Assembly (NCBI GenBank): GCA_002320605.1
Contig: DCKG01000023.1
Location: 16,636 to 80,635 of the forward strand
Length of the DNA stretch: 64,000 nt
Origin: Bacteroidales bacterium UBA1680
GTDB lineage: Bacteria; Bacteroidota; Bacteroidia; Bacteroidales; UBA932
Reading direction: 5' to 3'
Positions 1 to 7,926 of this stretch are shown here, in pieces (positions within the stretch are counted from its first letter, which is position 1; each line of letters starts with the position of its first letter). The position numbers were made by a program, and so were the translations under genes. The notes beneath the pieces are model-generated. The model was not told the origin of the DNA. It did not search any database and saw only the letters and a program-made list of their open reading frames with translations.

Positions 1-49
1 GATGTACGGCATTGATGCGATGGGATTGAAAGTAGGTTTCACATTCTAG
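1..49 (+). CDS. C-terminal end of an upstream protein, probably outer-membrane
   Basis: An open frame enters from the left edge and stops with TAG at 47-49. The visible end reads MYGIDAMGLKVGFTF. The alternating hydrophobic pattern and the C-terminal aromatic Phe resemble the last strand of an outer-membrane beta-barrel. It ends three bases before the mltD-like gene, so the two are probably co-transcribed. The protein cannot be identified from 15 residues. Confidence 0.45.
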   Translation, partial: MYGIDAMGLKVGFTF

Positions 50-52
50 CAA

Positions 53-1456
53 ATGAAAAAATTTGAATATATCATATTCACAGTCCTGGCAATGCTAATC
101 TTTGCCTCAGCTCCTACGGGTGCTCAGAGCAAAAAGGCTCTTAAGAAAGAAAACGAATATCTCAGAGCCACGCTTGACTCTCTTAGAAGGGCGCTAGACA
201 GCCTTCAGGCGAGCATCAGCCAAGATAGCGAGGCGATGGCACTCCTTGACATGCTGGAGGAGAACGACAGGAAAACTGCCGCTGGGCTAGATCCGGAGGA
301 CTATAACCCAGACATAACGGACAGCCTGCTAACTGCGATGTATCGCCAGAAGCATGGCGACACTGTGAGCGTAGACCATGGATTTGACATGGACTCGGTG
401 AATCTGACCTCGAATCTGCCCGATTCCGTCATAACGGAAAGGCTTGCGAGGCTGAATTCTTTCATTACTCTTCCGTTCAATCAGACCGTAAGGAACTACA
501 TTGTCCTCTATTCCGAGAAAATGCCCGCTAAGATGGCTCAGATTCTCGGCCTTTGCGAATATTACATGCCCATCTTCGAGGAGACGTTCAACAAATATAA
601 CCTCCCGGAAGAGCTTAAATACATGGCAATAATCGAGTCTGCGCTGAACCCTTTCGCTGTGTCCCGGTCAGGTGCCAAAGGAATATGGCAGTTCATGCAC
701 CGCTCGGCAATTTTCTACGGGCTTAAAATAGACTCATATATAGACGAGCGACTGGATCCGATTAAATCTGTTGATGCCGCCGCTCGTTATCTTAAAGATT
801 CCTACGCCCTATTCGGGGACTGGAACCTAGCCATCTCATCATACAATTGCGGCCCTGGCAATGTGAACAAGGCAATACGCAGAGCCGGCGGGAAACGCTA
901 TTTCTGGTCTGTGTATGACTACCTGCCAAGAGAGACAAGGGGATATGTTCCTGCTTTCGTCGGGGCGATGTATGCGATAAGGTATAGCAGCGAATACGGA
1001 TTGAAGCCCGCCAAAATCCAGATGCCGCCACAAGTCGACACATTCGAGATTCACAGGAACGTGCATTTCCAGCAGATCAGCGATGTGGTCGGGGTGCCTA
1101 TCGACGTAGTTAGGACGCTGAATCCTCAGTACATCAAGGACGTGATTCCTGGCCAGAGCGGGACATGCGAATTAAGGCTTCCGTTCAATTACACGAACAC
1201 ATTTCTTGAGCAGGAAGACTCCGTCTACGCCTACAAAGCCGATTCTCTGCTGAACCCAAAGACGCTGCTTGAGAATTCTGGCAGTCGAGCGACGGCATCA
1301 GACGGCTCAAGAATAGTCTATCGAGTGAAAAAAGGCGATTATCTGGGCAGGATAGCCAGGAAATATCATATTTCAGTCGCCCAGCTGAAGAAATGGAATC
1401 ATCTGCGTAACGATCGCCTGCAGGTAGGTCAAAAAATCTTCATTTACGGTCGTTAG
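53..1456 (+). CDS. mltD: MltD-like lytic murein transglycosylase with LysM domain
   Basis: Predicted peptidoglycan-cleaving lytic transglycosylase of the cell envelope, 467 aa. A signal peptide covers about residues 1-24, followed by a short charged helical segment (about 27-60). The SLT catalytic domain lies at about 175-300; the motif ESALNPFAVSRSGAKGIWQF starts at the predicted catalytic Glu195 and is followed by SSYNCGPGNV. One LysM peptidoglycan-binding repeat closes the protein (about 422-466, beginning YRVKKGDYLGRIARKY). This domain order is that of MltD. The ATG at 53 follows the preceding stop by three bases, so it probably lies in an operon with the truncated upstream gene. Family assignment is firm; the exact physiological role (turnover or remodelling) is inferred. 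Confidence 0.9.
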   Translation: MKKFEYIIFTVLAMLIFASAPTGAQSKKALKKENEYLRATLDSLRRALDSLQASISQDSEAMALLDMLEENDRKTAAGLDPEDYNPDITDSLLTAMYRQKHGDTVSVDHGFDMDSVNLTSNLPDSVITERLARLNSFITLPFNQTVRNYIVLYSEKMPAKMAQILGLCEYYMPIFEETFNKYNLPEELKYMAIIESALNPFAVSRSGAKGIWQFMHRSAIFYGLKIDSYIDERLDPIKSVDAAARYLKDSYALFGDWNLAISSYNCGPGNVNKAIRRAGGKRYFWSVYDYLPRETRGYVPAFVGAMYAIRYSSEYGLKPAKIQMPPQVDTFEIHRNVHFQQISDVVGVPIDVVRTLNPQYIKDVIPGQSGTCELRLPFNYTNTFLEQEDSVYAYKADSLLNPKTLLENSGSRATASDGSRIVYRVKKGDYLGRIARKYHISVAQLKKWNHLRNDRLQVGQKIFIYGR

Positions 1457-1461
1457 CATAT

Positions 1462-3207
1462 TCATAAATCAAAAACTAATTGCAGCTTGAATTCAGTGCG
1501 GTTTTCATGCCCTTCCGACTTGAAGTATAGCACACTCAGAGCCTTTGCATAAATCTTCATGCTTCTCCATGGCCGCTCGTGTAGCCTTAACTTGCAACCG
1601 CCAGTCCATACCAAGCTCACTCCCCTGCCATAATATGCAGGAACTGAGAAATTGCCCGGGGCATCTCTCTCGTAGGAATATATCCTATCGTCCCAATTGT
1701 CAATCCTGAATACAGTGCCTCGAAGATATGTCGAGAGACAATCCGTCTTCCTGCCCCCTTCCAAGTATGCCAGTGCGCCCAGAGACTTGCACAGAAGTCC
1801 CTCAGCCCTGAATCTGCCAGTCCACGAAAATCCATCTGAGATGCCGTAGACTGATGACATTCCCGAACTGGAATAATCCAGGTCCAGCCTGACATCGGTC
1901 CTGTAGCGCAGCGCATCGCATGGTCTTACCCGTTCCGATGCCCTGACAGATAAAACCATGTTCCTATATATCTGCATCGGCAATTTAAGCAGGAATTTAC
2001 TCTGTGCTTCATCCGCATCTACCTTCCTGGCCACGTCCGCGGTAAAGAAAAAGCCACGACGCTCCACCCCAGCTGAGACGGCATACTCATTAGAAGTCCT
2101 GTTCCAGCTCCTTATGCCGCCGGTATACTCATTTTCAAAATTCGATGGGTAATACCTGGCAGCGGACGAAAGCTTCCAATCCTTTCCTAAATTGAATATG
2201 ACACCAGCGACTCCGGCAAAGCAGCCGTGGCGAATATCATACGCAGCTTCTCCGAATACGTCGGTGCCTCTTACCGTACGCCTTAAATCGACAGAAGCCT
2301 TCCTGCTTGTTCCTGTGATGCCTGCCTGGCCATTCTTGCCAAGCCATGTCACGTTAAAGGCAGGCAGGACGGCCACATCGCATTTCCCGGATTCCATCCG
2401 TTTCCGTAGACCGGGGAAAGATGCCAGCGCTGAGACCACGAATCGGCCAAGATAAATGTTCCCGGCTACCCCCCTGTGCGAGCCTTGAGGAGAAAAAGAC
2501 CATGAAGGTGATAATCCAGCCGGGCGACGCATGAATGACGATGCCCCAGAGAATCCGCTCAGCGAGAACCCACTCCAAAGGCAAAGGCCTTGGCCAAAAC
2601 GAACATTGAAGTCTCCTAATATAAAATTATAAGGCAGTCTTTCTCCATGGAGAGCGGTATTGAAAGTGAACGATGGATCTCTTTGGGAATATGTATTTCT
2701 AATCGCAGTCGAAGCCTCCGCATATTCTTTAAATCCTATCTTATATTTATAGCCCTCGCTGAACTTGCCATCTCGCACGCTGCCCTTTAGTACGGCTGCT
2801 TGTGATATGAGCCGAGACGAGAATGTTTCGCCGGCCTTCTTAGCGCTCCTCAAAGAAATGAATGGTTTCAAAGAAGAAACATATTCTTCTCCGAAGCCAT
2901 CGATTGCGGCGAGTTCCTTGAAAGAAAGGATATCGCCATTACGAGCCTTGTAATCGGACAAACTCGCTGCCTGGTACTGGGTCATGAGCCCGCTCGAAGT
3001 CAGCTTTGACAGATTCAAGAAGTTGATTTCTAAAGGCTTGGACAACAAATTTGCATATTTTTCAACTTCCTGCTCATCCAGGCTCTCCATGCTCTCAGCA
3101 CCTGTCAGGTAGAGAATCGCCCGAACCTGTTCATCAGTCTGGGCTCCTGACCTCACGGCCAGGAGCGAAGATATTATGAACAGAGCCAGCAATAGCGATA
3201 TCTTCAT
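1462..3207 (-). CDS. Helix-hairpin-helix protein with predicted outer-membrane beta-barrel
   Basis: 581 aa, exported: signal peptide 1-22 ending SGAQ. Residues about 55-115 hold two ComEA-like helix-hairpin-helix units (PLEINFLNLSKL, then LSFKELAAIDGFGEEYVSSL), with the phrase 'PLEIN.LN' typical of the Bacteroidetes version. The remaining about 450 residues are rich in short alternating strands and aromatic residues and end in FKLQLVFDL, as expected for a beta-barrel. HhH units of this kind in ComEA bind DNA, but no function has been shown for this fusion as far as I know. A role in DNA or envelope handling at the outer membrane is only a guess. It is convergent with the mltD-like gene (5-bp gap) and divergent from hpt-adk. 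Confidence 0.75.
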   Translation of the reverse strand: MKISLLLALFIISSLLAVRSGAQTDEQVRAILYLTGAESMESLDEQEVEKYANLLSKPLEINFLNLSKLTSSGLMTQYQAASLSDYKARNGDILSFKELAAIDGFGEEYVSSLKPFISLRSAKKAGETFSSRLISQAAVLKGSVRDGKFSEGYKYKIGFKEYAEASTAIRNTYSQRDPSFTFNTALHGERLPYNFILGDFNVRFGQGLCLWSGFSLSGFSGASSFMRRPAGLSPSWSFSPQGSHRGVAGNIYLGRFVVSALASFPGLRKRMESGKCDVAVLPAFNVTWLGKNGQAGITGTSRKASVDLRRTVRGTDVFGEAAYDIRHGCFAGVAGVIFNLGKDWKLSSAARYYPSNFENEYTGGIRSWNRTSNEYAVSAGVERRGFFFTADVARKVDADEAQSKFLLKLPMQIYRNMVLSVRASERVRPCDALRYRTDVRLDLDYSSSGMSSVYGISDGFSWTGRFRAEGLLCKSLGALAYLEGGRKTDCLSTYLRGTVFRIDNWDDRIYSYERDAPGNFSVPAYYGRGVSLVWTGGCKLRLHERPWRSMKIYAKALSVLYFKSEGHENRTEFKLQLVFDL

Positions 3208-3290
3208 AAAAACATATATATGAATACTTCGATCGCAAGATAGGCCGATTAAACGTAAATTTTAAATAAAAACAGAAATACTTATGACAA

Positions 3291-3315
3291 AATTCTTTAT
3301 ACTTCATAAAGAATT
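3291..3315. promoter_or_regulatory. Perfect AT-rich inverted repeat upstream of hpt-adk
   Basis: Ten-base arms AATTCTTTAT and ATAAAGAATT flank the 5-base centre ACTTC with no mismatch. It sits directly upstream of the proposed -7 box of hpt-adk, covering the place where a -33 element would be, so it could be an operator. It could also be a weak transcription-stop hairpin. Confidence 0.4.
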
Positions 3316-3318
3316 TTA

Positions 3319-3326
3319 TAATTTTG
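3319..3326 (+). promoter_or_regulatory. Putative Bacteroidetes -7 box of hpt-adk
   Basis: TAATTTTG matches TAnnTTTG and lies 20 bases before the hpt-adk ATG. No clear -33 TTTG is present at the expected distance. Confidence 0.4.
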
Positions 3327-3346
3327 AATTTTAATTTATTGAGGAA

Positions 3347-4462
3347 ATGAATAAAATCCGACTTCATGACAAGACTTTCAGGCCGTTCATCCCTAATGAG
3401 CAGATTGAAAAGGCTATTGACAATGTCGCCGCACAGCTAAACAGAGATTATGACGGTTGCTCCGACATTCCGGTGCTCCTATGCGTGCTCAATGGTTCAA
3501 TATTGTTCACGGCCGAGCTGATGAAGAGGCTCACATTCAACTGCGAGATTGTTTCAATGAAACTATCCTCTTACGTAGGCACGCATTCGACTGGCATGAC
3601 TCGCCAAGTAATGGGTCTGACCGGAAGCGTGAAGGACAAGAGAGTCATCATCGTCGAGGACATCGTGGACACGGGCCAAACCATCGTAGACCTGAAAAAA
3701 ATCATGGAAGAGAATGGGGCAAAAGAATCGAAGGTCTGCACAATGCTGCTGAAGCCCGCAGTCTACGGCAAAAATGTAAAACTCGACTACGTGGGCATGG
3801 AGATTCCTAACGATTTCATAGTGGGTTTCGGACTGGACTATGATGAGCTAGGGCGAAATTACAAAGACATTTATGTATTGGATACGAATATGAAATATTT
3901 CATTCTTTTCGGGCCTCCGGGTGCTGGGAAAGGCACTCAGGCTGCAGCAATGGTAGAAAAATGCAACTTATGCCACATTTCTACGGGGGACTTGCTTCGT
4001 GGCGAGATGGCTAAGGGAAGCGAGCTTGGACTGAAAGCGAAAGCTCTCATAGAGGCTGGCGAGCTGGTTCCAGATGAGATAGTAGAGGGCATGATTGAGA
4101 ACAAGTTCAAGACAGTCACAGACGTTGACGGCTTCCTGCTGGACGGATTCCCCAGGACCATCGCTCAAGCCGAGGCCTTGGACAAAATGCTGGACAAGTC
4201 AAAAGAAAAGGTCACCGCAGTGGTCTCTCTGATGATTCCGGACTCTATGATCAAGGAAAGAATCAAACACCGTGCATCAATAGAGGGAAGAGCAGACGAT
4301 GCAAAAGACGAGACCATCGCCAACCGCATCAAGACCTATCACGAGAAGACAGAGCCACTCGTAGAGTACTACAAGAGGGCTGGCAAATATCACGAAATAG
4401 ACGGCGTCGGCACCATCGAGGAGGTACGCCAGAGAATCTCTGACCTGCTGGATAAGTTTTAG
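3347..4462 (+). CDS. Fused hypoxanthine phosphoribosyltransferase - adenylate kinase
   Basis: One uninterrupted 371-aa frame encodes two purine enzymes. Residues 1-181 are hypoxanthine phosphoribosyltransferase (hypoxanthine + PRPP to IMP), with the PRPP-binding loop VIIVEDIVDTGQTI at 100-113. Residues 182-371 form a complete short-lid adenylate kinase (2 ADP to ATP + AMP): P-loop GPPGAGKGTQ at 189-198, STGDLLR, DGFPRT and an R-rich lid lacking zinc cysteines. There is essentially no linker: the HPT part ends YVLDTN and Met182 begins the kinase. That Met lies in the string GAATATG, a start-codon context seen at several genuine starts in this window, so separate initiation of the kinase at 3890 is possible. 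obgE follows 11 bp later. The fusion is visible in the sequence; whether the protein stays joined in the cell is unknown. Confidence 0.9.
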   Translation: MNKIRLHDKTFRPFIPNEQIEKAIDNVAAQLNRDYDGCSDIPVLLCVLNGSILFTAELMKRLTFNCEIVSMKLSSYVGTHSTGMTRQVMGLTGSVKDKRVIIVEDIVDTGQTIVDLKKIMEENGAKESKVCTMLLKPAVYGKNVKLDYVGMEIPNDFIVGFGLDYDELGRNYKDIYVLDTNMKYFILFGPPGAGKGTQAAAMVEKCNLCHISTGDLLRGEMAKGSELGLKAKALIEAGELVPDEIVEGMIENKFKTVTDVDGFLLDGFPRTIAQAEALDKMLDKSKEKVTAVVSLMIPDSMIKERIKHRASIEGRADDAKDETIANRIKTYHEKTEPLVEYYKRAGKYHEIDGVGTIEEVRQRISDLLDKF

Positions 4463-4473
4463 GAATATATCGT

Positions 4474-5466
4474 ATGCCAGACTCTAACTTCATAGACTAT
4501 GTCAAGATTCACTGTACCTCGGGGCATGGCGGGGCTGGTTCGGTTCACCTTTACAGGGCGAAATACATCGCTAAAGGCGGACCTGACGGAGGCGATGGCG
4601 GCAGAGGAGGGCATATCATATTAAAAGCCAATCCTCAGCTGTGGACGCTCATACATCTGAAATATCGCAAGCATGTCAAGGCAGAGGACGGAGGAAAAGG
4701 TGAGGGCGGATTAAGGACAGGCAAGAACGGCAAGGACGTTATCTTGGAAGTACCAGTCGGCACGGTGGCGAAGGATGCAGAGACTGGCGAAGTCTTATTC
4801 GAGCTGCTGGAGCCAGGAGAGGAGAAAATCCTTTGCAAGGGTGGCCGAGGAGGGCTCGGAAACAACAATTTCAAGACGCCGACGCTGCAGACTCCGCGTT
4901 TCGCTCAGCCAGGCGATGATGGACAAGAAGGCTGGTATATTCTTGAATTGAAGATTCTTGCTGACGTAGGTCTGGTAGGATTCCCGAATGCCGGGAAATC
5001 CACTTTGCTGGCTTCCATCACTTCTGCCAAGCCAAAAATCGCGAATTATGCATTTACTACGCTTGAGCCGAACTTGGGCATTGTGAAATATTACGATGAT
5101 AAGTCGTTCGTGATGGCAGATATTCCTGGAATAATAGAGGGCGCTCACGAAGGGAAGGGTCTGGGAATACGTTTCCTGCGTCACATAGAAAGAAATTCCG
5201 TGCTGCTATTCATGGTTTCCGCCGAAGAAGAGGATATTAATAAAGGCTACGAGACCTTGCTGGATGAGCTCAAAGAATATAATCCTGAGTTACTGGACAA
5301 GGGCCGGGTGCTGGCCGTCACTAAATGTGACCTCATCGATAAGGAAATCGAGGCAGACCTTGCAAAGAGCCTTCCTAAAGACATTTCTCACGTATTCATC
5401 TCATCAATTTCGGGCGAAGGCTTACAGCAATTAAAAGATATATTATGGCAGGAATTGCATTCATAG
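4474..5466 (+). CDS. obgE: Obg/CgtA GTPase
   Basis: Essential ribosome-associated GTPase involved in large-subunit maturation and stress control. 330 aa. The glycine-rich Obg fold occupies about 1-157 (GGAGSVHLYRAKYIAKGGPD onward, many GG repeats). The G domain follows, with G1 GFPNAGKST at 169-177, G3 DIPGIIEGAH from about 216, and G4 TKCD. It stops soon after the G domain, so the C-terminal OCT extension of some Obg proteins is absent. Start chosen at the first ATG, 11 bp after hpt-adk. Its last 22 bp overlap the PAP2 gene in another frame, pointing to translational coupling. Confidence 0.96.
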   Translation: MPDSNFIDYVKIHCTSGHGGAGSVHLYRAKYIAKGGPDGGDGGRGGHIILKANPQLWTLIHLKYRKHVKAEDGGKGEGGLRTGKNGKDVILEVPVGTVAKDAETGEVLFELLEPGEEKILCKGGRGGLGNNNFKTPTLQTPRFAQPGDDGQEGWYILELKILADVGLVGFPNAGKSTLLASITSAKPKIANYAFTTLEPNLGIVKYYDDKSFVMADIPGIIEGAHEGKGLGIRFLRHIERNSVLLFMVSAEEEDINKGYETLLDELKEYNPELLDKGRVLAVTKCDLIDKEIEADLAKSLPKDISHVFISSISGEGLQQLKDILWQELHS

Positions 5467-6080
5467 ACTTCATTCAAGGCGTCGACGAGGACATAACTCT
5501 CTTCATAAACAGCTTTCACTGTGTTGCGTCGGATCAATTCTGGCAGTTCTGCTCCAACAAGATAGCCTGGATACCGATTTATGTGTTTGCTGTCATATTC
5601 CTCATTAAGCATATTGGCTGGAAAAGGTCATTGGCGTTTCTTGTTGCAATAGGCCTGGGATTCCTTTTCTGCGACCAGCTGGCTAACCTAGTTAAGCATT
5701 CCGTGTCCAGGCTGCGCCCGAATTACAGCTACGGAGCGACTCAGCATGGCTTGATAGTTCTTGAGAGCCGCAGAGGCTTCTTCGGGTTCTTCTCCGCCCA
5801 TGCGGCAAATGCCTTTTGCATAGCAGCATGCTATGCAAAAGGACTGAAATATGGGAACTACGAACATTCGAAGGCAGTATCTGTCTCCGCTTACGTATGG
5901 GCTGCTCTCGTGGCTCTAAGCAGGGTTTTCGTAGGCAAACATTATTTTGGAGATATCTTAGCAGGCACTATCATCGGCCTGATAGTCGGTCTGATACTGT
6001 CAAATGTCACTGTCCTGATACTTAAGCGTATAGAAGCGGGATATTGCAAATTCGGTAAGATGACGAAGGTAAAGCAGTGA
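5445..6080 (+). CDS. PAP2-family membrane phosphatase
   Basis: 211-aa integral membrane protein of the phosphatidic-acid-phosphatase type 2 superfamily. The three signature motifs are present: KHSVSRLRP beginning at Lys84, SAHA at 117-120 (His119), and SRVFVGKHYFGD with His166. At least five hydrophobic segments surround them. Likely substrates are lipid phosphates or pyrophosphates such as undecaprenyl pyrophosphate or phosphatidylglycerophosphate; the sequence does not decide. The ATG at 5445 lies inside the obgE end (22-bp overlap), and no later ATG precedes the first conserved helix, so the overlap is probably real. It ends 2 bp from the convergent murF stop. Confidence 0.88.
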   Translation: MAGIAFIDFIQGVDEDITLFINSFHCVASDQFWQFCSNKIAWIPIYVFAVIFLIKHIGWKRSLAFLVAIGLGFLFCDQLANLVKHSVSRLRPNYSYGATQHGLIVLESRRGFFGFFSAHAANAFCIAACYAKGLKYGNYEHSKAVSVSAYVWAALVALSRVFVGKHYFGDILAGTIIGLIVGLILSNVTVLILKRIEAGYCKFGKMTKVKQ

Positions 6081-6082
6081 GC

Positions 6083-7429
6083 CTAAAGTTCCGGCACGAC
6101 TTTCTCCATCTGGATGCTGTGAGAACCCTTAATAAGAATGGTGCTTTTCTCAACAGGATGGTTCTTTATATATTGCACTAGCTCGTCAGAAGTACCGAAC
6201 AGTTGAACCTTGCGAGAAGCTTTCTCTTCCTCAGCAGCTTTTTTGAATTCATCTCCCACCAAAAAGACTCCTAGAAGATTCATATTCAATAGCCTACGAA
6301 TGACAGAACGGTGCTCGGCGACAGACTCATCACCAAGCTCCCTCATGTCCCCAAGCATCACGACTTTCTTTCCAGCAACGATTGTCTCAAGATTGTCCAA
6401 GGCTGCGTTCATGCTGGTTGGATTGGCATTGTAATAATCTTCTATCAATATATTCTTTGGGGTTCTGGCCATCTGAGAGCGATTATTCGACGGGACAAAT
6501 TCCTCTACCGCTGAAATCGCATCTTCCAGGCTGACGCCAAAATGCAAGCCGATCGCAAGAGCAGCAGCCACATTATTCGCATTGTAGGCCCCTACCAGAT
6601 GGGTTTCCATCCCCAGCAGGGTTTCATCCTCGGAATATTCGCTAGGATGCTCTGGAATTGCCATTCGAACGAAAGGATGTTCGGCATCTGAAGGCAGCAC
6701 CTCTACACCCCAATAACCGATGCCATATTCAATGATATTCAACCCACTGCGCTCGGAGGCCATTTCTCTCAATATTGGGTCGTCTGCATTCATGAATATG
6801 CTGCCATGGCGTTCGGCAATATAGTCATAAAGCTGTCCCTTGGCCTTTTTCACGCCCTCAAAGCTGCCGAAGCCAAGCAGATGGGCCTTACCGACATTAG
6901 TGATCAATCCATAGTCTGGCTCGCAGACAGCGACTAGGTGTCTAATGTCGTCTGGGTGGCTAGCTCCCATTTCAATCACCGCCAATTCAGTCTTGTCGTT
7001 GATTTTAAGCAGAGAGAGAGGTACTCCGATGTCATTATTCAAGTTGCCCTCTGTGGCTGTCACGTTATATTTTTTGGTTAGAACTGATGTGATTAAATTT
7101 TTCGTGGTTGTCTTGCCGTTTGTTCCGGTCAAGCCTATCACTGTAAGTCGTTTCCCGTTCACGAAGGTGCGCTCCCTGTGCCAGCGGGCCAGGTATTGAA
7201 GCGCCTCCAGCGTATCGGGCACAGCGATTACCCGCTCATCGTCCGATGCGGCATATTCATTAACTATGGCATAGCTGGCCCCTTTTTCCAGAGCCGCAGC
7301 AGCATACTTGCAGCCATCGAAGTTCTCGCCTTTCAGGCCGAAAAATAGCTCTCCGCCCCTTATGGTCCTCGTGTCTGTAGAAATGCCAGAGGACTGCTTG
7401 AACAATTCGTATAATGTTTCGATTTCCAT
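6083..7429 (-). CDS. murF: UDP-MurNAc-tripeptide--D-Ala-D-Ala ligase
   Basis: Cytoplasmic Mur ligase adding D-Ala-D-Ala to the UDP-MurNAc peptide. 448 aa from ATG 7429 (MEIETLYELFK). ATP-binding loop GLTGTNGKTTT (conserved lysine at about residue 106), the conserved IEMGASH segment, NANNVAAALA, and DYYNANPTSM are all visible. The open frame can be extended 13 codons upstream, but that extension would run into the REP-like palindrome at 7464-7490, so the internal ATG is preferred. It follows dut and uraA on the same strand and may be read with them. Convergent with the PAP2 gene. Confidence 0.93.
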   Translation of the reverse strand: MEIETLYELFKQSSGISTDTRTIRGGELFFGLKGENFDGCKYAAAALEKGASYAIVNEYAASDDERVIAVPDTLEALQYLARWHRERTFVNGKRLTVIGLTGTNGKTTTKNLITSVLTKKYNVTATEGNLNNDIGVPLSLLKINDKTELAVIEMGASHPDDIRHLVAVCEPDYGLITNVGKAHLLGFGSFEGVKKAKGQLYDYIAERHGSIFMNADDPILREMASERSGLNIIEYGIGYWGVEVLPSDAEHPFVRMAIPEHPSEYSEDETLLGMETHLVGAYNANNVAAALAIGLHFGVSLEDAISAVEEFVPSNNRSQMARTPKNILIEDYYNANPTSMNAALDNLETIVAGKKVVMLGDMRELGDESVAEHRSVIRRLLNMNLLGVFLVGDEFKKAAEEEKASRKVQLFGTSDELVQYIKNHPVEKSTILIKGSHSIQMEKVVPEL

Positions 7430-7463
7430 TGATGTTGTTTTTAGATTCTGAAGACCTACCCCA

Positions 7464-7490
7464 GTCATTCTGAACTTGATTCAGGATCTA
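7464..7490. repeat. REP-like palindrome, copy 1
   Basis: The unit CATTCTGAACTTGATTCAGGATCTA closely matches copies at 43364-43388 and 44040-44064. Its core is a stem of about 7 bp around CTTGA; this copy has one T for C in the left arm. It lies between murF and dut, and its final CTA is the complement of the TAG stop codon of dut. Confidence 0.7.
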
Positions 7491-7925
7491 TTTCTTCCCA
7501 GTGCTGCCCCAGCCCCCAGCGCCACGCTCAGTCTCAGACAACTCATCCACGTTCTCCCATTCTACTCTCTCGTGCTTGGACACTATCATCTGAGCAATTC
7601 TCTCGCCAGGGACAATTTCGAAAGGCTCGTTGGAAAGATTCACGAGCGACACCCTCAGCTCCCCTCGGAAATCAGCGTCCACGGTACCGGGAGCATTGAT
7701 GACCGTAATTCCGTGCTTCGTAGCCAGACCGCTACGAGGGCGAACCTGAGCCTCATAGCCGACCGGCAGTTCTATGAAGATTCCAGTAGGCACAAGCTTG
7801 CGCTCAAGTGGCCGCAAAGTGAATGGCTCGTCTACGTTAGCATGCAGATCCATTCCCGCAGATGCCTCAGTGGCATACGCCGGATTGTCCCACTTGCTCT
7901 TATTAACTATTTTAATTTGCAACAT
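7488..7925 (-). CDS. dut: Deoxyuridine 5'-triphosphate nucleotidohydrolase
   Basis: Trimeric dUTPase hydrolysing dUTP to dUMP + PPi, keeping uracil out of DNA. 145 aa from ATG 7925. All five family motifs occur in order: SAGMDLHA, RPRSGLATKHG, INAPGTVDADFRGE, GERIAQMIV and RGAGGWGSTGK. The start MLQIKIVNKSK directly follows the uraA stop; an ATG four codons earlier (7937) would overlap uraA and is possible. The stop codon and the last two bases of the reading frame are contributed by the REP-like repeat, suggesting the repeat inserted at the very end of the gene. The flexible P-loop-like C-terminal motif is nevertheless intact. Confidence 0.95.
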   Translation of the reverse strand: MLQIKIVNKSKWDNPAYATEASAGMDLHANVDEPFTLRPLERKLVPTGIFIELPVGYEAQVRPRSGLATKHGITVINAPGTVDADFRGELRVSLVNLSNEPFEIVPGERIAQMIVSKHERVEWENVDELSETERGAGGWGSTGKK

Positions 7926-7926
7926 A

